Positions 16,232 to 24,955 of a stretch of DNA of 64,000 nucleotides are shown here, one piece after another. This DNA comes from Aquilonibacter sp963820185. Its GTDB lineage: Bacteria > Vulcanimicrobiota > Vulcanimicrobiia > Vulcanimicrobiales > Vulcanimicrobiaceae. The DNA lies in the NCBI GenBank assembly GCA_963820185.1, contig CAWFYV010000004.1, positions 248,001-312,000 of the forward strand. The letters run 5' to 3'. The translations under genes were made by a program, and so were the position numbers. Position 1 is the first letter of the stretch. The number at the start of each line of letters is the position of its first letter. A model generated the notes under the pieces. The model saw only the letters and a list, made by a program, of their open reading frames with translations. It was not told the origin of the DNA and ran no database searches.

Positions 16232-17815
16232 ATGCCCAGAAAGTACGATGCAATCGTTATCGGCGGCGGTCATAATGGCCTGGTCACCGCGTGCTACTTG
16301 GCACGCGCAAAGCGTAGCGTGCTCGTGCTCGAACGCCGCCCCTTGGTTGGTGGCGCGTGCGTGAGCGAGGAGACATGGCCCGGCTACAAAGTCTCAACCG
16401 CGGCCTACGTCAACAGCCTCTTCCGTCCGGAGATCGTGCGCGATCTTGCCTTAACGCGCTACGGCTTTGAGGCGATCGAGCGCGACCCTGCATCGTTCTC
16501 GCCGTTTCTCGACGGCCGCTACCTCATGCTTGGCCGCACCACGGCGCGCGACGTCGAGGAGATCGCTAAGTTCAGTACGCGTGATGCGCAAGCATATCCG
16601 CAGTACGAAGCAATGCTGCAAAACGTGGCGGCGGTGATCGAACCAACGCTCACACAAGTTCCGCCCGACGTGCTGCATCCAAACCTTGGCGATCTCGTCA
16701 ATGCGGCTAAGATGGCGCGCGCGTTGCAAAAGATGGGCCCGAACATGAACGAGGCAATCGAAATGCTCGCCGGCGCGGCGCGGCCGATCCTGGATCGCTG
16801 GTTTGAAAGTGAGGAGCTCAAAGGTACGCTTGCCACCGACGCGATCATCGGCGCGTTCATGGCACCGTCGATGCCAGGTACCGCCTACGTGCTCTTTCAC
16901 CACGTTATGGGTGAGACCAACGGTAAGCGCGGCGTGTGGGCGTACATGCGCGGCGGCATGGGCGGCCTGACCCAAGCGCTGGCGCGCGCGGCCACGGATC
17001 TCGGCGTCGAGATCCGTACCAACGCCGAAGTCGTCAAGATTCTTACGAAGAACAATGAAGTAACGGGCGTTGCACTGCGCAACGGCGACGAATTTTTGGC
17101 GAAACAGGTTGCGAGCGGCGTCGACATGCATCACACGTTCGAAGGCTTCGTCGATCCGGCTACGTTGCCGCCCGCGTTTCGCGATGCCGTTTCACGGATT
17201 TCTTACGACAGCGCGTCGGTCAAAATCAACGTGGCGCTCGAGCGCCTTCCGAGTTTCACCGCGTTGCCGGGACACGAACCAGGTCCGCAGCATCACGGCA
17301 CCGTGCACTTCTGTCCGGATCAGGACTTCATCGAGCGCGCCTACGATGACGCGAAATACGGCGCGATCTCGCGCGAACCGGTGGTGGAGTGCTGCTTGCC
17401 GTCCTCACTCGATTCGACGATCGCCCCACCCGGCAAACACCTGATGTCGATGTTCGTGCAATATGCGCCATATAAACTGAAGAGTGGGGCGTGGACCCAA
17501 GCGATCAAAGATGATTTTGCGGATCGCTGCTTTGCCATCGTCGAGCGCTACGCACCGGGGTTCACGGCATCGGTGATCGACCGGCAGATCCTCAGTCCGG
17601 TCGACATCGAGGAGACGTTCGGCCTTACAGGCGGCAATATTTTTCAAGGTACGATGCCTTTGCAGAACCTCTACGCGTTTCGACCCGTGCCGGGTTACGC
17701 GAACTACAAGACACCGATCAAGCACCTGTACATGTGCGGATCCGCCGCGCACCCGGGCGGCGGTGTGATGGGCGCGCCGGGATGGAACGCGGCCCGCGTG
17801 ATGTTGCGCGACTAA
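16232..17815 (+). CDS. FAD-dependent oxidoreductase, phytoene desaturase/PYROXD2-like
   Basis: 527 aa. N-terminal dinucleotide fold VIGGGHNGLVTACYLA and the family's LVGGACVSEE segment; the C-terminal FAD motif region is HPGGGVMGAPGWNAARVML. This resembles the PYROXD2/carotenoid-isomerase-like branch of amine oxidase fold proteins rather than CrtI. No carotenoid genes adjoin it. A hydrolase gene begins 10 bases after its stop, so the two may be co-transcribed. Confidence 0.83.
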   Translation: MPRKYDAIVIGGGHNGLVTACYLARAKRSVLVLERRPLVGGACVSEETWPGYKVSTAAYVNSLFRPEIVRDLALTRYGFEAIERDPASFSPFLDGRYLMLGRTTARDVEEIAKFSTRDAQAYPQYEAMLQNVAAVIEPTLTQVPPDVLHPNLGDLVNAAKMARALQKMGPNMNEAIEMLAGAARPILDRWFESEELKGTLATDAIIGAFMAPSMPGTAYVLFHHVMGETNGKRGVWAYMRGGMGGLTQALARAATDLGVEIRTNAEVVKILTKNNEVTGVALRNGDEFLAKQVASGVDMHHTFEGFVDPATLPPAFRDAVSRISYDSASVKINVALERLPSFTALPGHEPGPQHHGTVHFCPDQDFIERAYDDAKYGAISREPVVECCLPSSLDSTIAPPGKHLMSMFVQYAPYKLKSGAWTQAIKDDFADRCFAIVERYAPGFTASVIDRQILSPVDIEETFGLTGGNIFQGTMPLQNLYAFRPVPGYANYKTPIKHLYMCGSAAHPGGGVMGAPGWNAARVMLRD

Positions 17816-17825
17816 GGAGCAGTCA

Positions 17826-18614
17826 ATGCAATCGACGCTGCAAACGATCGCGCTGGACGACGGCGCAGCAACGACGCTCGAACGTTGGGGCGACAGTGGT
17901 CCCGTGATGTTGTGTGTCCACGGGATGACCAGCTCGCGCAAGGCGTGGACGCGCCTCGCGAAGCGCTTCGGAGATCGCTATCAAGTCGTTGCCTACGACC
18001 AGCGCGGGCATGGCGATAGTGCCGAGATCGACGGGCCGATGTCGCTGGAACGCGGCATCGCCGATCTGCGCAACGTCGCTGCAATTGCCGGCGCGGACAT
18101 TTTGGTCGGTCACTCGTGGGGCGGCGCTGTTGTGATCCGCGGCGGTCTGATGCTCGACGTCGATGCAATCGTGGCGATCGATCCGATGATCGTCCAGGTG
18201 GCCGACGACTGGTACGCCGAGTTCATCGACGAGCTCGAAGAAACGTTTACCTACACCGGTGACGCCCGCGACGCGCAAATCCGCACCGGCTACGTCGAGT
18301 GGCACCCCGACGACATCGAAAGCAAAGTGCACGCGGTGCGCACGATGACGACCGCGCCAATCGCCGGACTACGCGATCAGAACCGCGGCGTCTGGGACTT
18401 GCGCGGTGACATCGCTTCTTACCTCAAGCCGCTGCTGCTCGTGATGGCCGGCCCCGACGGAACGATCGTGCCCAAACCAGTAATGGATGAGATCAACGCG
18501 CATCACGGCGCGCCCGTGCGGATCGTTACGCTCGAGGATCAAGGGCACAACCTGCATCGCACCGACTTCGATCGCTTCGCGAGGGCAATGGAACAATTTC
18601 TCGAGCCAAAATAG
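17826..18614 (+). CDS. Alpha/beta-fold hydrolase
   Basis: 262 aa. HGMTSSRKAW oxyanion region, YDQRGHGDS, nucleophile elbow VGHSWGG (Ser near 99) and the C-terminal histidine in DQGHNLHR are all intact. AAGGAG precedes the start. It probably works with the upstream FAD enzyme, but the substrate is unknown. Confidence 0.85.
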   Translation: MQSTLQTIALDDGAATTLERWGDSGPVMLCVHGMTSSRKAWTRLAKRFGDRYQVVAYDQRGHGDSAEIDGPMSLERGIADLRNVAAIAGADILVGHSWGGAVVIRGGLMLDVDAIVAIDPMIVQVADDWYAEFIDELEETFTYTGDARDAQIRTGYVEWHPDDIESKVHAVRTMTTAPIAGLRDQNRGVWDLRGDIASYLKPLLLVMAGPDGTIVPKPVMDEINAHHGAPVRIVTLEDQGHNLHRTDFDRFARAMEQFLEPK

Positions 18615-18628
18615 CCGCGCTGTTCGGC

Positions 18629-19915
18629 GTGCTGATCGCCGCCGTCGCATCGTCGCCACCAAACGCATCGCCGCTCGACGTGCAGATGGCGCTGTCATCC
18701 GATACGATTCTGCTCGGCGAGCCGCTCTGGGTCGACGTGCGCGTCACGAACCGCTCGTCAGCACCAATCAGCGTGGACTTAGGAAGCCCGTGCCTTGGCC
18801 CAAAGCCGCTTGTTGTTGAGGTGCCCGACGCGGAGCCGCGCGTTGACAGGGAGCAGCGCTGCGGCAGCAATGGTAATGGCGTCGGGAGTTGCTGGTTTGT
18901 CGGATCGCAGTTACTCGCACCGGGAGCAACGCTAAACAAACGCTATCTGTTCGGTGGTGCGTTTCGGATCACGCACGCCGCAACCTACGCGGTTCGGATC
19001 ACCAAGCCGCTCCGATATGGACCGGCGGCAACACCCGGCGCATTGCTCCCCGAAACGGCACCTCGACAATCGACCGTAGTTGAAACGACGCTTACAGTGC
19101 TGCCACCGGACCCGGATTCGTTGCTCGCCATCGAACGCGATTTTGCCGTGCGCGCGACTGCAACGGTACCGCCCGAAGAATTCCCGCCGCACGCTGACAT
19201 CGAGACGGTACGCCGCGTCGTCAAACAACACCGTGAAGTCGAGACCATCGCGTTCGCTTCGAGCAGCGCAATCCTCGAGGGCCTCGCCGCGTACCCCGCG
19301 CAAGGAATGGAGCCGTTCTTCGCGTCCAGGCTCGACACGACGCACGGAGATTATGGAAGCTTCGAAGCCGCGGCCGCGCTCTACCACCTCAACTCGGCGC
19401 TCGCGCGCGCAGATCTCGCGAAGGCCGTTCAGCAGCCTTCTAGTCGAAACACCTGGTTTATCGTTCACTATCTCGGCCTGATGGGCGACCCGTCGTACCT
19501 TCCGCTTGTCGAACATCGCATAAACGATCCCGATCCGGGGGTGCGGCAGTCAGCAGTTTTGGCACTCGGGATACTTGGGGGCGAAACCGCGCTACCGCGT
19601 CTTGGACTGCTGATACAAAACGCGCGTAGCGATGCGGATCAAAACGACGCGATTTTGGCGTTAGGCAACACCGCGACGCTAAAGGCGGTCCCATTTCTAA
19701 TTAGCCTCTTCGACGCGCCGAATAGGTCAGCGGCAGCGGGATATTCACTCTTTCTCCTGACCCATCACCAACTTTCTCCCTCTGAGTACCGCACGCCGCA
19801 AGATGCGAAAGCCTCGTGGCGAAGCTGGTGGGCACAGAATCAGACTACAGCGCGTGCGTATCATCCGTGGGAAGATTGTCCCGACGAAAAAGACTTTGCT
19901 CCGAACACAACATGA
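18629..19915 (+). CDS. Exported HEAT-repeat protein
   Basis: 428 aa as drawn from GTG 18629. The reading frame is open further upstream through RAKIAALFGVLIAAVASSPP, a likely signal peptide, but has no ATG, so the true start is uncertain and may overlap the preceding stop. An Ig-like N-terminal half (VDVRVTNRSSAPISVDLG) is followed by HEAT/PBS-lyase-type repeats (PGVRQSAVLALGILGGETALP, DQNDAILALGNTATLKAVPFL). A protein-protein interaction scaffold outside the cytoplasm is likely; the partner is unknown. Confidence 0.7.
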   Translation: MLIAAVASSPPNASPLDVQMALSSDTILLGEPLWVDVRVTNRSSAPISVDLGSPCLGPKPLVVEVPDAEPRVDREQRCGSNGNGVGSCWFVGSQLLAPGATLNKRYLFGGAFRITHAATYAVRITKPLRYGPAATPGALLPETAPRQSTVVETTLTVLPPDPDSLLAIERDFAVRATATVPPEEFPPHADIETVRRVVKQHREVETIAFASSSAILEGLAAYPAQGMEPFFASRLDTTHGDYGSFEAAAALYHLNSALARADLAKAVQQPSSRNTWFIVHYLGLMGDPSYLPLVEHRINDPDPGVRQSAVLALGILGGETALPRLGLLIQNARSDADQNDAILALGNTATLKAVPFLISLFDAPNRSAAAGYSLFLLTHHQLSPSEYRTPQDAKASWRSWWAQNQTTARAYHPWEDCPDEKDFAPNTT

Positions 19916-19933
19916 CATACTGGTGGCACAACG

Positions 19934-20491
19934 GTGCTTCATGCTGTAGGCGTGAAATATCCAACGAAGCCGTTCTGCGTCGCCGGATGTGGGAATCGCT
20001 GCGCACGCACGAAAGGAAAGTATTGTTCGTTACGGTGTCAGTTCGACTACGACTTTAAAATACGAGTTCGTCTGATAGAAACCGGGCAATATCCGCCGCG
20101 GCCGCAATCGAAATGGCTTAGGAAGTATCTCGTTTGGAAGTTCGGGGAGAAGTGCTCGCGCTGCGGATGGGCCGAACGAAATGCACGGACCGGTAACGTT
20201 CCAATCGAAGTCGAGCACATTGATGGAGATTGGCAAAACAACAGCCTCGAGAATCTTACGCTTCTCTGCCCGAATTGCCATTCGCTGACCGCGACCTATC
20301 GAGGATTGAACCGAGGACGCGGGCGCGCTGAACGGCTTGGTGGCCGAGGCAATCCTCTGAGAGGAGCTACGAAACCTCGGGAGCGTCTCGTTGCGGCTCT
20401 CACGCCATTTCCGCTGCCAAGGAAGCTGGTTGAGTTAATAGAAGCGGAGGAGCCGTCACTTCCACTTCCCGCCGGCGTAGCTCAGCGGTAG
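19934..20491 (+). CDS. HNH endonuclease, 3' end overlapping tRNA-Thr(TGT)
   Basis: 185 aa. An N-terminal Cys-rich finger (FCVAGCGNRCARTKGKYCS) precedes an HNH core: CSRCGW, VEHIDGDWQNN, LLCPNCHSLT. The start is GTG 19934 or GTG 19952; neither has a clear ribosome site. The last seven codons and the stop lie inside tRNA-Thr(TGT), so the nuclease and tRNA overlap by 21 bases on the same strand. It resembles free-standing homing-type HNH enzymes. Confidence 0.75.
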   Translation: MLHAVGVKYPTKPFCVAGCGNRCARTKGKYCSLRCQFDYDFKIRVRLIETGQYPPRPQSKWLRKYLVWKFGEKCSRCGWAERNARTGNVPIEVEHIDGDWQNNSLENLTLLCPNCHSLTATYRGLNRGRGRAERLGGRGNPLRGATKPRERLVAALTPFPLPRKLVELIEAEEPSLPLPAGVAQR

Positions 20492-20545
20492 AGCTCCAAC
20501 CTTGTAAGTTGGGGGCCGTGGGTTCGACTCCCACCGCCGGCTCCA
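20471..20545 (+). tRNA. tRNA-Thr (TGT anticodon)
   Basis: 75 bases, fully paired acceptor, anticodon TGT in a CTTGTAA loop, 3' CCA encoded. Its first 21 bases also code for the end of the upstream HNH nuclease. Confidence 0.96.
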
Positions 20546-20564
20546 GCCCTCTCTCGAAAGCATC

Positions 20565-20912
20565 ATGCAACCGGTCAAACCCAAATGGCTTGAAAGCGGA
20601 CTCGTCTTAGTCTGCGAGCGCTGCTTTAAGGAACGAATCCCGGAAGAGACGCCCGACATCGCGGCGCGGATCGGCGACTTCAATTTGCGCGATTGGCTCA
20701 AAGCCGAACTCAAAGAACACGGTGAGTGGGGTCCCATTCGTGTTATCTCCACCACCTGTATGGATGTGTGCGCGATCGGCAAAGTTACCGTCTGCCTCGA
20801 TCCAAAGAATGGCGACCCGGTGCACGTCTTCGCGGTCGATCCTCTCGAGGAGCGGGCAAATCTTTACGACTTCATAGTTGATTCTATGGGTCAAAAGGGC
20901 ACTTCTCAGTAA
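20565..20912 (+). CDS. Small Cys-containing protein, possibly (2Fe-2S) thioredoxin-like ferredoxin
   Basis: 115 aa. Four cysteines are spaced as in thioredoxin-fold ferredoxins: VCERC near the N-terminus, then TTCMDVC with a further Cys in VTVCLDP. The ATG lies 19 bases after tRNA-Thr. The cofactor and role are inferred only from Cys spacing; it could instead be a zinc protein. Confidence 0.5.
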   Translation: MQPVKPKWLESGLVLVCERCFKERIPEETPDIAARIGDFNLRDWLKAELKEHGEWGPIRVISTTCMDVCAIGKVTVCLDPKNGDPVHVFAVDPLEERANLYDFIVDSMGQKGTSQ

Positions 20913-21024
20913 ATCGTTAGGCCCACACTACCGAATACAACAGTAGGGCGTTCTTTGTTGGGCGCGCTATTGGACTGTGGGTGAGTTCATGCTACTTCCG
21001 CCTTATGGGTAGGGGGCTATTGTC

Positions 21025-22509
21025 GTGGGCTTTCTCGCGCGTTTACTTTCGGCCGCTGCTATCATTGCGCTCTGTGCGCCGCTAGCACCGGCACTCGCCG
21101 ACACAAACATTCGCGTCGGCGGTTCAACCAACATCACACCGCCGCTTTCAAAGATGGCGCCTGCCTATCTGGCGGCGCATCCCGGAACGACGATTTCGAT
21201 AACCGGCAGCAGTTCCGGTCAGGGCATCGCCGAGCTCAGAGCCGGAACGCTCGATATCGCGTGCTCAGACGTCCCGGTTGACGACCCGGCATTCAACGAC
21301 ACCAGCGTCGGCGTCATCGGCATCGCGTTCGTCGTCGGTAGCGGCGCCGGAATCAAAAACCTCAGCCGCGCCGACGTGCAGGGCATTTATTCCGGTAAGT
21401 ACACGAACTGGAAGCAACTCGGCGGCAACGATCTCGCGATCGTTCCCTTTAGCAGACCCCTCGGCGCCGGTACGCGCTTCGTCTTCGAAACGAACGTTGC
21501 AAAGACGCTCGTCGATATGAAGGAACAGAAAGACGCGACGGCTGTGGTCAATGCCGTTTCGGAGACGCCCGGCGGCGTCGGCTACGCCTCGGTGAACTAC
21601 ATCGGCGACCATCAGAACCTCGTCGTGAATTACGAGGGCGTGGCACCAACTGATGCCAACATCGCAAGCCACGTCTACAAGTTCTCGGCCGACGAGCACA
21701 TCTACACGCTCAAGAGCGCGGCGCCCGACGTGAAGGCTTTCGTTGACTGGGCCGCGACGCAGCGAGCGATCTTTAAGGCCGGCGGCATCGTCGCCGCAGG
21801 CGCACCGTCTGCTGCCGCGGCGCTCCGCGTCCAGGGGACACTGAACCAGACAACGCCGCTCAAGAAGGTGGCGCAGGCGTATCAAGCGCTACATCCTGAT
21901 GCGACGCTCGACGTCAAGGGAACGAACTCGGGGTTAGGAATCGCGGCGTTACGCGAAGGCGCCACCGACGTTGCAGCCTCCGACATCGCGGTCGATTCCG
22001 ACGATTTCGTCGACACGACGATAGGCGTGCTTGGCGTCGCGATCCTGGGCGGCCCGCACACCGGCGTGAAAAACGTGACGCGCGAGCAGATGATCGCAAT
22101 CTATTCGGGCAAGGTCACGAACTGGAAGCAGCTCGGCGGCGAGGATCAATCGATCGTCCTTTTCGGGCGCGCAATCGGCACCGGCGTGCGCTTTCTGTTC
22201 GAAGACAAGGTCGCCAAAACGCTCGTCCCGAGCAATGATATCGTCGATCCTCATGCCGCGGTCGAGCAGGTCGCGTCGACGCCCGGCGCAATCGGATATA
22301 TCGCTACCTCGTTCGTGGTAGACCACCCGGAGCTCGTGCTCAAGTACAACGGTGTCGCTCCCACTCCCGACAACATTCGGAATCACACCTACGCGTTTTC
22401 AACCGACGAGCATCTCTACGTCCGGAAGGGTGGCTCGGTGGCTGCCCGCGATTTTGTTACCTTCGTCACCACGCAACGCGCGACGCTCGCGTCGTCCGGA
22501 ATTTACTAA
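21025..22509 (+). CDS. Secreted protein with two tandem PstS-like phosphate-binding domains
   Basis: 494 aa: signal peptide about 1-25 (ends PALA), domain one about 26-255, domain two about 270-494. Each half has the anion-site pattern of PstS: SSSGQGIAEL and SRPLGAGTR in the first, TNSGLGIAAL and GRAIGTGVR in the second. GTG start with AGGGGG 8 bases before. No pstC, pstA, pstB or phoU is present. The halves are clearly duplicates, and the next two genes are single-domain copies. Confidence 0.88.
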   Translation: MGFLARLLSAAAIIALCAPLAPALADTNIRVGGSTNITPPLSKMAPAYLAAHPGTTISITGSSSGQGIAELRAGTLDIACSDVPVDDPAFNDTSVGVIGIAFVVGSGAGIKNLSRADVQGIYSGKYTNWKQLGGNDLAIVPFSRPLGAGTRFVFETNVAKTLVDMKEQKDATAVVNAVSETPGGVGYASVNYIGDHQNLVVNYEGVAPTDANIASHVYKFSADEHIYTLKSAAPDVKAFVDWAATQRAIFKAGGIVAAGAPSAAAALRVQGTLNQTTPLKKVAQAYQALHPDATLDVKGTNSGLGIAALREGATDVAASDIAVDSDDFVDTTIGVLGVAILGGPHTGVKNVTREQMIAIYSGKVTNWKQLGGEDQSIVLFGRAIGTGVRFLFEDKVAKTLVPSNDIVDPHAAVEQVASTPGAIGYIATSFVVDHPELVLKYNGVAPTPDNIRNHTYAFSTDEHLYVRKGGSVAARDFVTFVTTQRATLASSGIY

Positions 22510-22520
22510 GGAGCCCGACG

Positions 22521-23297
22521 ATGAGACAGCACCTCATTCGCCCCTTTGTCACACTGCTGGTTGCAGTACTATTTGTCGCGCCGTCACTTCCGGCCGGCGC
22601 CGGCGTCGACATCAACATTGGCGGCACGACGAACCTGGCGCCACTGCTCCTGAAGCTCGCTGCCGATTATGAACACTCGCACCCTGGTGTAACGATCAGC
22701 GTCGGTGGCACGAATACGGGCGCGGGGATTGCATCGCTCAAGAAGCACGACATCGACATCGCAATGTCCGACGTGGCCGTCGACAAGTACGGCTTCAGCG
22801 ATACCGTGCTCGGCACGGTCGGATTCGCTTTCGTCGCTAATCCTGATTGCGGCATCAAGAACCTTACGCGCGAACAGCTCATGACGATCTTCTCAGGGCA
22901 GGTCACAAACTGGAAAGCCGTGGGAGGGAACGATCGCCCGATCGTCTTGATCGGCCGCGACATAGGCACTGGCGCCCGCTTCGTCTTTGAAGACAAGGTC
23001 GCCAGAACCGTGGTTCCGGTCCGCGTGGTGGCCGACGAATCGGACGTGCTCAAAGCGGTCGCACGAACCTCCGGCTCGCTCGGATACCTGGCAAGCGGCT
23101 TCCTCAGCGGCCGTGGAGACCTCGTGATCACCTATGAGGGCGTCGCACCGACACCCGCTACCATCCGCGCCAGCGGCTACTCGTTCTCGACACTCGAGCA
23201 TCTCTACACAAACAGAAACGCGTCGCCCGACGTCGCAGCGTTCGTGCAATACGTGAAGAGCAGTACCGACCAGCTCATTGCCAATGGCATCTATTAG
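22521..23297 (+). CDS. Secreted PstS-like substrate-binding protein
   Basis: 258 aa with a signal peptide (about 1-27) and one PstS-type domain: TNTGAGIASLKKHDIDIAMSD and GRDIGTGARFVFEDKVA line the predicted anion site, and SGQVTNWKAVGG is shared with its neighbours. It starts 11 bases after the two-domain gene with AAGGAG upstream, so they form one transcript. It probably binds phosphate or a similar oxyanion; the ligand is not proven. Confidence 0.88.
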   Translation: MRQHLIRPFVTLLVAVLFVAPSLPAGAGVDINIGGTTNLAPLLLKLAADYEHSHPGVTISVGGTNTGAGIASLKKHDIDIAMSDVAVDKYGFSDTVLGTVGFAFVANPDCGIKNLTREQLMTIFSGQVTNWKAVGGNDRPIVLIGRDIGTGARFVFEDKVARTVVPVRVVADESDVLKAVARTSGSLGYLASGFLSGRGDLVITYEGVAPTPATIRASGYSFSTLEHLYTNRNASPDVAAFVQYVKSSTDQLIANGIY

Positions 23298-23369
23298 GCG
23301 CGGCTTAATGTTCTTAACTACTTTACCGATCTATTACAAAGCGGAAAACCCGCACCAAGGAGCTTCCAA

Positions 23370-24146
23370 ATGAGATTAGACGCTCATCGCATCCTCACGC
23401 CACTAGGGGCAGTGATTCTGGCTGGAGCGCTGATCCTGCCCGCCCTCGCGGCTCAAACCATCACCGTGCGCGGCACGACCAATCTCGCGCCAATGGTCGC
23501 GGCAGCCGCCGCAGACTATCAAAAAGCGAATCCCGGTGTCACGATCGACGTCAAGGGCGACAGCTCCGGCGCCGGCATCGCCGCGCTCAAGGATAAATCC
23601 GCGGACGTTGCGATGTCTGACGTCGCGGTCAACGACGCCGACTTCAACGACGCGATCCTGGGTGTTGTGGGCTTTGCCTTCGTGGTCAATCCCGACGTCG
23701 GCGTGAAAAACCTCACGCGCGGCATGCTTCAGGACATCTTCTCGGGGAAGATCACGAACTGGAAAGCCATCGGTGGAAACGACCGCAAGATCGTTTTAAT
23801 CGGGCGTCAGATCGGCACGGGCACGCGCTTTGTATTTGAGGACAAGGTCGCCAAAACCGGGATCCCGATCACGATTGAACCCAACGCCAAGGCCGTCGTC
23901 GAGGCAGTTGCGCAAACGTCCGGATCGCTCGGCTATCTGGCCAGCGGCTTCATCGGCGATAATAAGAACCTCGTCGTCAGCTATGAAGGCGTCATGCCGA
24001 CGCCCGAAAACATCCGCAACCACACGTACTCGTTCTCGACCGACGAGCATCTCTATATGCTCAAGACCGGTTCGCCTGCTACCGCAACCTTCATTCAGTA
24101 CGTCAAGAACGACGGAGCATTGCTCAAGGCTAACGGCGTCTTTTAA
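23370..24146 (+). CDS. Secreted PstS-like substrate-binding protein
   Basis: 258 aa, paralogue of the previous gene, with signal peptide (ends PALA near 27) and motifs DSSGAGIAALKDKSADVAMSD and GRQIGTGTRFVFEDKVAKT. AAGGAG precedes the ATG. A 72-base gap separates it from the second gene, and a strong terminator follows. Fourth copy of this domain in 3.1 kb. Confidence 0.88.
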   Translation: MRLDAHRILTPLGAVILAGALILPALAAQTITVRGTTNLAPMVAAAAADYQKANPGVTIDVKGDSSGAGIAALKDKSADVAMSDVAVNDADFNDAILGVVGFAFVVNPDVGVKNLTRGMLQDIFSGKITNWKAIGGNDRKIVLIGRQIGTGTRFVFEDKVAKTGIPITIEPNAKAVVEAVAQTSGSLGYLASGFIGDNKNLVVSYEGVMPTPENIRNHTYSFSTDEHLYMLKTGSPATATFIQYVKNDGALLKANGVF

Positions 24147-24163
24147 ACGCTAAGGCGCCAAAT

Positions 24164-24195
24164 AAAAACGGCCGGTCGTCTGACCGGCCGTTTTT
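24164..24195. terminator. Bidirectional rho-independent terminator
   Basis: Ten-base GC stem (24168-24177 with 24182-24191) flanked by an A run on one side and a T run on the other. It ends both the PstS-like array (plus) and the sigH gene (minus). Confidence 0.9.
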
Positions 24196-24204
24196 CTTGT
24201 ATCT

Positions 24205-24852
24205 CTATTGGAATTCAAACTCCGCGAGATTCTTCTCAATCTTTCGCTTCACGCGTTGGAGCGCGTTGTCGATCGATTTGACGTGGCGCCCGAGATCGCG
24301 CGCCATCTCCTGGTAACTCTTGCCTTCGAGATACGATTCAAGTACCTGTGATTCGAGTTCGGAGAGATTCTGCCGAATGCGCTGACGGATGTCATCGGAG
24401 ACTTCCTGCGTGACCACGAGTTCTTCGGGGTCGGAGGTCTTTTGCGAAGCCATAACGTCAAGCAGTGTTCGTTCGCTGTCCTCGTCGTAGATCGGTTTGT
24501 TGAGCGAGATGTATTGATTGAGCGGGATGTGCTTCTGTCGAGTCGCGGTCTTAATCGCCGTAATAATTTGCCGGGTGATGCAGAGTTCGGCGAACGCGCG
24601 GAAGCTCGAGAGCTTGTCGGCCTTAAAATCGCGCACGGCCTTATAGAGGCCGATCATACCTTCTTGGATGATGTCCTCGCGGTCCGCACCGATTAAGAAG
24701 TAACTCTTGGCCTTAATCCTGACGAAGTTCTTGTACTTGTTGAGAAGGTATTCCATCGCCAGGTTGTCGCCCGATTTTGCGATGGCAACGAGATCTTCGT
24801 CTACTCTCTCGTTGTATTCCAAACCATCCGTCACGGGATGGGTCATAGCCAT
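24205..24852 (-). CDS. sigH: RNA polymerase sigma factor, SigH type
   Basis: 215 aa. Region 2 reads LNKYKNFVRIKAKSYFLIGADREDIIQEGMIGLYKAVRDF (about 35-75) and region 4 ends with QEMARDLGRHVKSIDNALQRVKRK. This is the sigma-H/Spo0H pattern of Bacillota; a GAAGG site fits the ATG at 24852. In B. subtilis sigH follows rlmB, as here. No sporulation genes are seen, so it is likely a growth-transition or stress sigma factor (inference). Confidence 0.9.
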   Translation of the reverse strand: MAMTHPVTDGLEYNERVDEDLVAIAKSGDNLAMEYLLNKYKNFVRIKAKSYFLIGADREDIIQEGMIGLYKAVRDFKADKLSSFRAFAELCITRQIITAIKTATRQKHIPLNQYISLNKPIYDEDSERTLLDVMASQKTSDPEELVVTQEVSDDIRQRIRQNLSELESQVLESYLEGKSYQEMARDLGRHVKSIDNALQRVKRKIEKNLAEFEFQ

Positions 24853-24926
24853 AGTCTTTTGCCTTCGTTGGTCGATGTGCCGCAAAACGGGGGCCGGAGC
24901 CTCATCGGGCGCGGCACATCCAGGTG

Positions 24927-24955
24927 ATTATAGGAGGGGCTCCTGCCGCCGTCAA
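24927..24955 (-). promoter_or_regulatory. Near-consensus sigma-70 promoter for sigH
   Basis: Minus strand TTGACG (24950-24955), exact 17-base spacer, TATAAT (24927-24932). The -35 overlaps the rlmB stop codon, so sigH has its own strong vegetative promoter. Confidence 0.8.

Noticed and set aside
21025..24146. A complete phosphate ABC transporter
   Set aside because: Only binding-protein domains are present; no permease, ATPase or phoU gene adjoins.
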